From Rachycentron canadum (taxonomy: Eukaryota > Chordata > Actinopteri > Carangiformes > Rachycentridae), in NCBI GenBank assembly GCA_038496675.1, contig CM076653.1:21380476-21444475 (forward strand): DNA of 64,000 nt, written 5' to 3'. Shown piece by piece: positions 50,276 to 60,347 of the stretch. The translations under genes were made by a program, and so were the position numbers. Position 1 is the first letter of the stretch. Every line of letters starts with the position of its first letter. The notes under the pieces were generated by a model. It saw only the letters and a program-made list of their open reading frames with translations, was not told the origin of the DNA and did not search any database.

Positions 50276-52829
50276 GCTCAAATGAGCGAATCCCCCTGGC
50301 TTTAGGTACCTCACCGCAGTTCTTCTGTTCAGTTACATTTCCTAAAGTAAACAGCAGCATGTGTGTTTAGGCAGAGGTATGATTACAAAACACATACAAT
50401 ACAATGTACTGAATGGAAGTTAACTAGTATTTCCTGATCTGAACAATCAGAGCCAACTAATTTCAGTCATGATCAAGGATAGGAATATCTACTGCCAAAC
50501 AAATCATCCAAGTACAACAAACCTACCCATATCATTTGCATCCACAGTCCCTCAGTGCCCTCAAATCTGTGCTGCATTAGCCCTTCCCAACAGCCAATCA
50601 TACACCGCATGTCTGTCCATGTCCAGAGAAATTTGCTCTTTGACCTGCATGAAAGTTTGTGTGATGATGTCCACTGATTGAAAGCACGGGGTATGCCAAG
50701 GATTCCTGAACATTTAACCCAGGGTCCAATCAAGGTAACTTCAACGTCATCCTGGATCTCACACTCAGTAAAACACAATAGGACTCATGTCATTTGGGGA
50801 CTGTGCAGAAATTATTGCTGATCCAAAGTCTAGGACAATATTGTATGTCCATTAAAAACAACCTGATCATAGTATAGGACTGCTGAACCCCCACTGATGA
50901 CTGTAACAGCAATCAGTAAGGTAATGACTCACCTTTGGGAAAAATCAAAAAGTCCAACAAAATAAAAGCCTCTCTCTGTGCCATTTGGCCCTGGCTATGA
51001 TGGGAGCCTCATGGCGTGATTCTGCTCTGTCCTCTGTCGTGTGATTACAGAAGTGAAGACAATTAAATGACGGAAGATGAGTCTATTTTCCTGGTGGTGA
51101 AGTTCATCTTGCATGTGGACAGAGTTCAATTGGCTAAGAATGACACAGATTTTTGACAGCCTGACTTATGGCCAGGCCATTCACAATAACACATAATGTT
51201 CTTATAATAGGTCAGGGATTCAGATATTAGCAATAATTGATTTTACAAGTACACAAATCAAATCACAGTGTTTGCTAGGAGAGAACAAGGATCAAATCTT
51301 CGACTTGATTTAACAGCAGTCATTTTGATTTAGATTTTTTTTTTCTCTCCACCAGAAAGACAGAGAGGTTTCATTGGAAATTTGGAGCATTTCCATTGAC
51401 CTTACTGTTTCTCCACTCATATGTACCCAGGATACTCGGTACATATTAGTATTGTACAGTAAGACTAAAATATAACTATAATGACAGTGTTTCCCCAGCA
51501 TTAAACATCAGTCTCTAACATAATCAAACTGTGGACATACCATGAGTGCAGTTAAGAGAAAAAAAAAACGAAATGTTGCAAAGAAATGTCGTGAATTAAA
51601 TTGTGTAGTGAATGCAATGTAGTGTGGAAAAAATGGTAGCCTCTGCTGCACTTTGCATCATGAACCTTGTTTTACAAAAAAACCTTCCCATGTCACAAAG
51701 TCACACGCATAATTAGCCAACTGTTGCTTTTATATGGAGGCCATTATCACTGGCTATAAACAGCCACTGTAGTCAGTCGCCCCTCTCTTTGGTCAGATGC
51801 TGGATCAGTCATGTTTTACTGGCCTCATGTGCTTCACATACGTTGAACATGTGTTCTGTCCAGCAACTCCCAAGAGCTGTGTAGGTAAACACTATGGACA
51901 TATTTTACACTGACTCCAGGAGTGAAACAGTGTTATCTCCAGTGGGCACTTACTGTTATTATTAACTAACAATTATAATTATTGTAAAATATTATAAAAT
52001 ATTTTGGGAAACATCACAGACAAACAACTTACGTCAACATAATTGTGGTTCATATTGCTGATGTCTCTTGCTTTTGGAATATTTACTAATAACAATACAG
52101 TGGGAAACACCGCAGATACTGTACACAGTTATATGCCAACAAACTATAAGCATTTATTGTATTATTAAATATAAATATTTACAATGTACAATGTATTATA
52201 TATACAATGTATTATAACATACACTAACAAGTGTATTTAAAAACACATTGCTTGGAAACTTTGTTTACCACTTCAGGACTTTTAAATCTTACACGACTTG
52301 GATGTTCAGTGACAGTCTACCCCCTCCTGCTGTTGTTGCTCTTTTTTTTATCTTTTTTTATCATACTTTATTTTCTACAGCCACTGCAGATCATTTGGAT
52401 TTAGCCTGTGTGCAGCACACATGTAATGTCCCTGCCAAACACTCCCACTATGGTCATTAGCAGGAATGAGCTTTGGCTTTAATTATAAAAACACCAGCTC
52501 TTGAATCCTGCTGTTTTATGGGTCGTGGGTATTTTTATATGACTGGTTTTTCAAACATGAAATGGATTGCCTGTGTGAGATTAATCAACACTTGTTAATT
52601 TTTAGAGCCTCTGGCCTTTTGGAGGAGAGATTCTTTCTCTTTTGTTGGTTATTATAATAATGTGTGACCAACATTAAGCAGAATCAGAGCTGTGACAGAT
52701 AATTGGTTACTTTTATCATAAACATCACAACTTTGTGTTTGGGTTTTCGGATTTTTACAAATGTATTCTGTAATGTCTAACAGGACACGTCACTTCTGAG
52801 GCAAGATGGCGAGCACTCATACATCTGTT
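50276..52829. other. Gene-free intergenic sequence
   Basis: No gene is supported. A direct repeat of ACAATGTATTATA occurs at 52188-52200 and 52204-52216 within AT-rich DNA. The piece 52440-52780, with GGCTTTAATTATAAAAAC, GAGATTAATCAAC and GATAATTGG, is free of repeats and a candidate non-coding element. Confidence 0.65.
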
Positions 52830-53150
52830 GGCCATGCTATTGCTATGCTCTAGGGATGGTAATGTTGCTCACTCCTGAAATATCTCAAAATGGTTCCCAG
52901 AAAGTGAATCCCACTGACTTTGGAGATCCCTTTTTCCCTCTAGCACCACCAACTGTAATCACTCATCCCTGAACCCCTCACTTTTCTTCTAGTGCCATTA
53001 TTTGGTCTAGTTTACTTTTTCCAACATGACCAAATACCTGCAAAACTAATGCCATCATCAATCCCATCAGCCTCATCTGTGTTTAGTGCTAATAAACAAA
53101 TGTTACCATGCTAACCCACTAAGATAAGATGGTGGTAGATATTCTACCTG
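52830..53150 (-). repeat. Interspersed fish repeat, reverse copy
   Basis: Contains GACCAAATACCTGCAAAACTAATGCC, CCCATCAGCCTCATCTGTG and TTTAGTGCTAATAAACAAATG, then ACCATGCTAAC. Further left come CTCTAGGGATGGTAATGTTG and GACTTTGGAGATCCC. Read in reverse this is the same family as the copy at 14820-15185, extended at its other side. No coding capacity. Confidence 0.75.
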
Positions 53151-54190
53151 TAATGCATCAGTATGTGCGCATACTTGATGTGAGTGCCACTAGTATTATG
53201 TTAGACTCTTGTCTTGTCCTGAGTTTTGTTGGTATTATTTTCTTTTTTTGTATTATCAGGATAACTGTTCTTGGCTCAATATGAAACAATTCTGTTCTTT
53301 CATCAGTTTCTGTACATTGAATCATACATGCAGATTTCATACGGTAAATGGTACTCCCTTCGCAATAAGATCCTTAATCAAGTGCTCCAGTGGGATATTC
53401 TGTGGTGCATTTGAGAAAAGTGAGGCATCACTCCAACGTCTTAATGTTTGGAACATGTGAGAAATTATTTGTTGACTGCTAAAACCACACTGTCTCAACA
53501 GTTCCTGAAATCACCAACCAACATTAGCCACTGGTAACTCCAGAGAACAGATGTGGCCAACAATGAGCTTCATTGGAAGAGTCCTAATTTTTTCACTGGA
53601 TGGAAAAATGTCTGTATTAATTTCCTTCATCAAAAGACAAATTCTCTTCTCAGTGCGGTTCGCTGGGGTTATTCTGCCTGGGTGAGAAACGAAGGGTTGA
53701 ATTGTACTTTCACACATGTTTTAATTCAGGGTCTTTCCATTAGGACCCCTTAGATTGAGAGGAAATTGTTCACTAGAAAAATAAAGCCCGGCCATCTGCC
53801 TTCTTTCAACTTTCTATAGCAAGTAATCCTGAAGTTTCTCGAGGGCTGTTCCTAGACCATGTGTTTTGTAAAAAGTCAACAAAAAGGATTTACACTATTT
53901 GCATGATAAACTACATTTTCTTGATGCCGCTTTATAAACTTTCCATAATGATTACAGAGTTCTGTATTGCTCCCTTATACCCACAACTACTCTGCAGGCC
54001 CTGTTTGAGGGGGATGCCTGACACGGGTCCCTGCAGAGCTGAATGATCACAGGACAAAAGTTGAGAGTAGACGGGCCGCCTGCTATAAAGAAAGGGCAGA
54101 AAGGGTTTTATCAGGAAGAAAAAGAAAAGACTCCCCATGCAGATTAATAAAATAACCCTGAGGTTCTCCTATACACACCCTGATCTGCAA

Positions 54191-54237
54191 CCCCCCCCCC
54201 CCATTCCCCACCAGAAATACCACACACACACACACAA

Positions 54238-54284
<47 letters not shown>
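54191..54284. repeat. C12 tract plus (AC)n microsatellite
   Basis: A run of 12 C at 54191-54202, a 18-base spacer, then AC dinucleotides 54221-54284 interrupted by AAACATACATAC. The poly(C) tract is unusual in this AT-rich window. Confidence 0.95.
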
Positions 54285-54287
<3 letters not shown>

Positions 54288-54308
54288 TACCTGGGGTCTG
54301 TCTCACCT

Positions 54309-54321
54309 GTTGCCTGGCAAC
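54309..54321. promoter_or_regulatory. Perfect RFX-type X-box
   Basis: GTTGCCTGGCAAC is a full palindrome that matches the RFX consensus GTNRCC-N-RGYAAC at every fixed position. It lies 5.2 kb upstream of the rspo3 start codon in repeat-free sequence just right of an AC microsatellite. RFX factors drive ciliary and neural genes. A 13-base match is still possible by chance in 64 kb, so function is unproven. Confidence 0.35.
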
Positions 54322-55196
54322 AACAGATGAGAAAAAAGCTGGTGTTGCTCCGATGATTAAAATTTCCTAGGTAGCAGTGTTTGATCCCCAGTTTGCTGTC
54401 ATTGTCGCTCCATGGCTTCATAAGAAAGTAGCAAGAGAGGGAAGAAAATATATAAACTTTCTCACTCTTGTCAAGAGGCGGCTGGCTTTGCTCACTGACT
54501 TTTCCTCTAATTTTGAGGATAAAGAAGCCCCCCACCCACTTTCCGAAATCAGAACTTTCTTTACTTTTTTTCCCTTCCTCTCATACTAGTCACTTTAACA
54601 ATTCACTGGGCAGTCACGTTTTTTTAAAGAGAAGCTAAAAAGAAGCGGAAATACATCAGTTGAGGTCAGAGCGAGGGTCAGACGCAGAAAGTGGTGGCCT
54701 TTCCTAACAGCTCTGTGCTTAGTTTATTTAAAGTGTTGCTGTTGAGGGGGAGAGGGTAGTGGAGACGCCACTTTGGAAGGAATGTGTAGTTAATGCCACG
54801 CTCATGGCCAAATTAGTCAGGCCTGCCGAGGGGATTCCTCCTGGGGTCACTTCCATGGTAAAACAACATGCATACTTTCATTGACACGCACATGAGGCAC
54901 ACACAACTCAAGCATACACATTCACTCTGATCATCTATAAACAAGCGCATGCTAACATGTATGTGAAGACCCTGATGCACTGTGCCATTGGTGCAAATCT
55001 CTCCAGTGCAGCAGTGTGACGTTTGAAGAAATAAGTTCCATACAGACACTCCCATGTCTGTGTGTCAAATATGACTCCATTGTCAGCTGGATGCCAGCAC
55101 AGCTCAGAATAAAGACTGGAAACAGGTGGAAAACGGTAGTTTGACTCTGTCCAAAAGTGACAATACCACCAGTGTGTGAGTGACATTTTGTGGTTT

Positions 55197-55365
55197 TTGC
55201 ATCCATCCATTATCTATACCACTTGTCCATCAAGATTGCGGTGGAGGCCGGAGCCAATACCAGCTGAGACTGGGCGAGGGCAGATTACACCCTGGACAAG
55301 TCACCAGTCCATGGTGGGCTGACATTTTGAGACATACAGAATTAACCATTTGTGGTTTTATTATA
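55197..55365 (+). repeat. Interspersed fish repeat, forward copy
   Basis: Begins GCATCCATCCATTATCTATACC, then ACTTGTCCATCAAG, GGAGCCAATACCAGCTGAGACTGGGCGAGG, TACACCCTGGACAAGTCACCAGTCCATGG and GGGCTGACATTTTGAGACATACAG. I recognise this as one of the most abundant percomorph interspersed repeats, probably a retroelement 3' part. The copy at 12423-12562 is a more diverged, reverse-oriented relative. It ends before an AC microsatellite at 55395-55450. Confidence 0.8.
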
Positions 55366-58300
55366 TTTATTTATATAATGCAGGTCAAAAGAGGAAACAC
55401 ACACATACATGCACACACACACACACATACATACACACACTTACACACACACTACTGTTCTCTTTTGACCTACTCTGACCTGTTTTCCCTGTGTGTACAG
55501 CTGACAGCCAGCTCTTGTTCAGAGTGATTATCTGTCCTTGACTACGTTCTCAATGCCACTTACTATCAAAATGATCCCTTCAATCACTCCAGCGCGCGCA
55601 CAAACACACACACACACACATTTAAGAGAAGGTTGCCCCATCTTCTGCCCCACAACACATGCACCTGTCTTAGCCCTGTTTATATATAAATCTAATCCTA
55701 TATAATATCATTTCAGGAACCAATAATTATTTGTTAGAATTTCTACATCCTGTATTTATCTATGTCTGCCTGCTCATGTGTGTCTGTTTTGATAACATTG
55801 CCCAGCCTCTACTGCCCCACGTCACAGTCTCTCTTCACCTGCTTCACACAGAGAGAATGTGCAGGATTGCCATTGGGATATTTGCAGCTTTAGTAGGTGC
55901 AACATCACAAAAACCTGCTTATAAGGCCACAGACTAAGCCACTATGTTTTCACAGACCCCAGTGAGGCACGCGCTATCAATTGCTGTCCACACTGAGCCC
56001 GGCCTAATTCATAAGCTGATGACAGGACAGTGGATCAAAATTGTCACTATCATCTGGGAATTTTATGAGTCATGGGCCAGGGAATGAATAGTTTGGAGTT
56101 CATAGGTATGAGCTTTGTGTTGAAGGGGTATGTGTGCTACTCTGATGCAGTCGAGGATTAAGGGCATGATTTTCATGATGAGGTCGAGGTAAAAGGATTT
56201 GTTCAATGTCATATCAGTGTAATGGATTGGGCATCTATTTAACTGAACGATATTTTGAGCCTATGCTGGGGGTTGATAAGTGTAATTAGCTTCTGATACC
56301 CTTTGAATTGCAATCTCTTCAACTTTGACATTCCCATTAAAGCAGCTCTAAGCCATAATACACTCATGTTAACATTGAAGTAAATAACTGTGTTGCTAGT
56401 TTTTTGTTACAGTTAACTTGTCCAGGGAGATCAGTAGCCTGAGAAAATACAATATTTGCACTGAAATAAAAATCAGCTCTTTGTTCTTTTTGTATCATTA
56501 CTGATGCTGCTTATTGTTTACATTACATACAAGCCAATATCAATGATAATGCATTTTTTTCTGTTCAGATGTGTTGAAAACACAAAATGAAAAAACATTA
56601 AGAATTAAACTTAAGAATCAAACTATGTATCACCACTACACTCTCATGTCCCCTGAGATCAAGGTCTAAATTAGATTAAGGCTAAAATAGGACTTGATGT
56701 GGAATCAGGAAAAAAAAAAAAAAAACGTGTAGTGTGCATCCACCCTAGGTCGGGAGGGTTTGTGCACCTGCCCGACTTCATTTACAGGTGTCGACTGATT
56801 CTCTCAATGGACGGTCACAGGGACTGACCAAGTGACCTTAACCTTCCGCACCCCAGTGCCACACACACATTCACACACACCCAAACACACGCACACACAC
56901 ACACACACATGCACCTATCCACAGGAGATGGTAGGGCCAGTTCAGACTGGGACACAAAGACAAGCATTATTCCTCCACATCCCTTAAACCAAACTGTTGG
57001 GACGGGGAAGAGGGAGGAGGGAAATTTCATATTCTTTCATAGCATTCCATTGTAATATTTTCCATATACTTTTGTTCAATTGCAGATCTATTAATTGCAT
57101 GACATTTTAAATTAGCATACTAGAAGCAACAATAATGCATCACCTGATATCGTGTATAAAGTTTGGATTCAGCAGTCTGCCTCAGTGAAGGTAAAAGGGT
57201 TCAAAACAATGCATCAGTCTCAGTTATGTGTCATTGGCCTGGTCCTGAGTTAGCACAGGACAAACAGGGTAGTATCCCCATGAAGAAAGAGCCCACACTG
57301 TGTCTGCATTGATTTCACCAGCACAATGACTGATGGAAGACCAGAAGCCACAGTCAGGAAAAGCCCAGTACCTATGCATACTGTTCCCCCTAAACATCAA
57401 CACACTAGTTAGACAAATGAGGCTTTACACAGCCCTGCTCTGATCTCCAGAGGCCGCACTAAAACCTGGAGGGATAAAGTCTCTACATTTAAGAGTATTT
57501 ATCACCAAAACTTCTAAATCTGCAGGCTGAGGCTGTGGTGATGAATGGAACAATGATTGATAATGGACAAGGTATTATTTGCTCAATGTGATGAAATGCT
57601 TAAAAGGTAAAACAAGCTCTTGTAATTTTCAAAAGACACATTTTAAGTTTTACTGGCAATGTTTCTCTTGATCTTTCCACTATATAGCAGCTATACAAAC
57701 AAGACCAGTTGGATTCCACGGGAAAAGGTCAAGTCCCACAGTTTACCATAACTTACTGATCCACATGCATCTGTCATGACAGTGTGCCTCAAGCTTTTAT
57801 GAAACTAACTCCCTCTAGAGGTAATAAGATGAGATGCTGCTGGTTCAGCTGAACTTGAACATTTTTTTTCTCTCCATACTGAGCAGTGACCTGTTTTAAA
57901 GAAATGCACTCAGCAAATTGCAGATGACTGCGTGAGACTAGAATTGACTGGACTCTGCTACCTCTCCGCTCATCTACCCAAAAAACTAACTGCCTTTTAC
58001 ATCTGTAAAGCTTCATGAGCATTTAGATGCAGATCAATTATCCATATGTAATAAGTGAAAATAAATATGAAGACTTTGATAAATGCAAAGTTAATGTTAT
58101 TGATGTAACTGTAGAGTGACATTCTCAGATATCTGAAACATTCACAGTCCAGTAGAATCAGTGTGAAATCAAAAATGTTTGTGTGAGTTTCTGTGTAGAC
58201 AAAATCTCACGTCAGTCAGAATAACTACTGACTTTGAAAACAGCCACCTCACTCTTACATCCACATAAACCCTTAGGGAGAAGGAGTCAGAAGAGAGAAG

Positions 58301-58604
58301 GGCAAAATGACATCCACACTGATGTCATGTAATCTTGCTACTGGAGTGTGTTTAACGTGATCAAATCTAATGGTTATCGATTTTATATAAGCTTCATTTA
58401 TATGATTAAAGTTTAATTAACGACAACTGTCGGTTTGAACTTGGAGAGAAAAAAAAAACTATCGGTTTACCAGTGAGAGGTCGACTGGTCACAGGTGGAT
58501 TTGTTCGGGTTGGTCACATCAATTGTTGCTACATTCGGATCCGGTTTGGCAGCACATGGAAGCAGCAGTACACACTCCTAAACCCTGCTGAAATAACTTC
58601 AGTA
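55366..58604. other. Gene-free sequence immediately upstream of rspo3
   Basis: No exon is supported. Simple repeats: interrupted (AC)n at 55395-55450, (AC)n 55603-55620, A17 at 56710-56726 and imperfect (AC)n 56856-56911. The piece 56000-56360, with GTGTAATTAGCTTCTG and TTCAACTTTGACATTCCC, and the piece 57170-57540 are unique-looking and may hold proximal enhancers of rspo3; this is inference from position and composition. Confidence 0.6.
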
Positions 58605-58663
58605 TCTCTCTCTCTCTCTCTCCTTCTCTCTCTCTCTTTCTCTTTCTCTCTCTCTCTCTCTCT
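58605..58663. repeat. (CT)n polypyrimidine tract at the rspo3 promoter
   Basis: About 59 bases of CT dinucleotides with TCCTTC and CTTTCTCTTT interruptions, ending at TCTGACGCGG. The other strand is a GA tract. Such mirror-symmetric purine/pyrimidine tracts can form triplex DNA and often keep promoters open. Here it lies just upstream of the CpG-rich leader. Confidence 0.93.
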
Positions 58664-59175
58664 GACGCGGGGGGCTTGCCCTCTAAATAAACTTTGGAGC
58701 TCATAGGGGGAGAGAGAGAGACAGAGACACAGCAGAGGGCTGAAGTCATCAGCGGGCCGGCAGGAGGGGAGTGAATGGGTCCCGCACGCACAGCAGAAAA
58801 GCGCTGAAACTGCGGAGGTTTACTTTGGTTCAGCTGCCCGCCGCCGACTGCGAGCGAGAGGGGAGGAGTGCGTTTGACAGCCAAAAGAACTATGAAACAT
58901 TTAACTTAGAAGTTGATTTTGTAGTTATTCGTGTCTGCTCCCGCGGTGCCTTTTTCTTTTTGTGCTTCAGCTGATGCTGAGATGAAGCTCAGACCCTCAG
59001 CGCGCCTGACGCATTGAAGTATCCACACACCAGGACGCACGGCGCATCTCCACTGAGAAACTCGGATAGAAAGGTCCAATTGGAGTTCCACAGATGGATA
59101 TATATATATCTCAAACTTTTTGGGAGTCACGTCCGTCGTAATCAGTAATTCTGTTCAACTTTTTGATCAACACTA

Positions 59176-59298
59176 ATGTTTGACTCTGTTCTCCTACGGC
59201 GCGCCACGGATGAAAATCGAGCTGTTTGGTGTGTTTGTTGTTGCTCTTGTTTTTTCGAGGGGATGCTCTTTATCACAGCACGGAAAACAGATCCTTGA
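59176..59298 (+). other. Upstream ORF 1 in the rspo3 leader (40 codons)
   Basis: An ATG at 59176 opens a frame closed by TGA at 59296-59298. The product is Cys-rich in its middle (VCCCSC near residues 20-25) with no recognised domain. It overlaps upstream ORF 2 in another phase. If the leader starts upstream of it, its likely effect is to reduce initiation at the rspo3 ATG. Confidence 0.35.
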
Positions 59299-59401
59299 CT
59301 TTTCTAGCACGTGTGAAGATCCTCTCCAAGATGTTACAGTCTCAGCGGCCCAGGCATCATTGGGCCACCGTACACTACCATCACCACATATCACCACATA
59401 G
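59210..59401 (+). other. Upstream ORF 2 in the rspo3 leader, signal-peptide-like (63 codons)
   Basis: ATG at 59210, stop TAG at 59399-59401, in the same phase as rspo3 but separated from it by the stop. The N terminus MKIELFGVFVVALVFSRGC has a charged start, an uninterrupted hydrophobic core and small residues before a possible cleavage site, so it would pass as a secretion signal. The rest (two Cys, acidic then His/Pro-rich) matches nothing known to me. It may be a regulatory upstream ORF or chance. It is not part of any known R-spondin. Confidence 0.35.
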
Positions 59402-59536
59402 CTGGGGGTCCCGCTGTGTCTAGGAATTATCTACCCTCCGCCTTCTGCCTCCGTCTGGGGGAAGAAAACGGATTCTTATCCAATAAGTGTTAGTGAACAT
59501 TGACATTGGCTTTACGAGTCTCATCTCTGGGCTACT

Positions 59537-59636
59537 ATGCAATTACAACTGATCTCCTTTGTTTTGATCATCTTGCACTGCATGGATTACACTGGGTGTC
59601 AGCAGCACAGCAGCTCCAGGCACCGGCAACATAAAC
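59537..59636 (+). CDS. rspo3: R-spondin 3, coding exon 1 (signal peptide exon)
   Basis: R-spondins are secreted proteins that bind LGR4-6 and ZNRF3/RNF43 and so raise Frizzled levels and Wnt/beta-catenin and PCP signalling; rspo3 acts in dorsal-ventral, vascular and placental development. This exon encodes 33 codons plus one base, ending at a GTGAGT donor, so intron 1 is phase 1. Residues 1-21 (MQLQLISFVLIILHCMDYTGC) form a signal peptide with an FVLIIL core and likely cleavage after Cys21. Residues 22-34 are the short Gln/Ser/His/Arg-rich stretch ending in KR that precedes the furin-like Cys repeats in this family. The LQLIS start, LH-M-YT-CQ and SRHR-K pattern agree with zebrafish Rspo3 as I recall it. 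RSPO2 (with FALIILNCMDY) is the main alternative. The ATG has A at -3. Cys repeats, TSP1 domain and basic tail lie on later exons outside the window. Confidence 0.82.
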
Positions 59637-60010
59637 GTGAGTAAAGTGAAGTGCGGCACGATGCTGCCAAGTGTTTGGACATTTTCAGCACTGCCCTTGT
59701 GTTCGTTTTTTATTTTTTTACACCTAACAGCGTTTCTTGTCCTTTTTTAACCAGACGTGTGTGTCATATCACAAAGGTCTCCAGCCAACATGCCCCGTCT
59801 TTCTAAATGTCCAAATTAATGACAGGCACATTATTATATATAGAATGAAAGGGACGAGGGACACTGGGTATCAATATTCAAGTGTTGTAAACCTGTGGAG
59901 ATATATAATATAAATCACAGGAGACGTTTTTCTTTTTCTGTTATTATTTAAAACCGGAGCAAATTGACTCAACAACATATAACACTTCATCGCTGTGATT
60001 CACAAAACTA

Positions 60011-60044
<34 letters not shown>

Positions 60045-60265
60045 GCACAGCACCAACTTTCACACTCCTGACTCTACTGTTCTACATAGATGTTGTGAGC
60101 TTTATTCACGGTTATTGAGTTGTTTAATTTCTGTTACAAAAAGTTATATTTAAATTGATTGATCCATCCACTATGGCACAATCCTTCAGTAATCCCACCA
60201 TTACTAGTCCAGCCTTGTTTGGTCTTTGACGCCTAATCGGTGTAATTGATTGCTCGGCCTGTCAC

Positions 60266-60347
60266 CTGAAGCCTGTGGCCGCTGCTCTTCAGATCCTCGG
60301 TCTCCTGGTCCCCGTCGCTCTCTAGCGGCCACAGCGGCAGGCTTCAG
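60266..60347. repeat. GC-rich imperfect hairpin in rspo3 intron 1
   Basis: CTGAAGCCTG-TGGCCGCT (60266-60283) pairs with AGCGGCCA (60324-60331) and CAGGCTTCAG (60338-60347), leaving a 40-base loop and a 6-base bulge CAGCGG. All 18 pairs are canonical. The stem is strikingly GC-rich for an intron of this composition. It may be a remnant of an inverted-repeat element, an RNA structure, or a local inverted duplication. Confidence 0.75.

Larger units (their letters stand above)
53151..55196. other. Gene-free intergenic sequence
   Basis: No gene is supported. Frames across 54083-54535 and 54935-55210 on the minus strand are repeat-driven or featureless. Contains the C12 and AC tracts and the X-box listed separately. 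The stretch 54290-54720 around the X-box is unique-looking. Confidence 0.65.
58664..59536 (+). promoter_or_regulatory. rspo3 promoter region and 5' leader
   Basis: Composition changes sharply at 58664: GACGCGGGGGG, CCGCACGCACAG, GCCCGCCGCCGACTGCGAGCG, GACGCACGGCGCATC and CTACGGCGCGCCACGG give many CpGs in an otherwise CpG-poor window. Two TATA-like words exist: TAAATAAA at 58684-58691, which would start transcription near 58715, and ATATATATATATC at 59099-59111, which would start it near 59135. The transcription start is therefore not fixed. Upstream ATGs lie at 58775, 58892, 58974, 58982, 59094, 59176, 59210 and 59330, and all of their frames close before the rspo3 ATG, so translation of rspo3 from a long leader would need leaky scanning or reinitiation. 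No alternative non-coding first exon could be excluded. Confidence 0.6.

Noticed and set aside
50469..50778. 70-codon plus and 101-codon minus overlapping frames
   Set aside because: No domain, no splice context, and both strands open over the same bases, as expected by chance.
60316..60342. TAGCGGCCACAGCGGCAGG as a CTCF site
   Set aside because: One base short in the CCASYAG core; the sequence is better explained as the hairpin arm.
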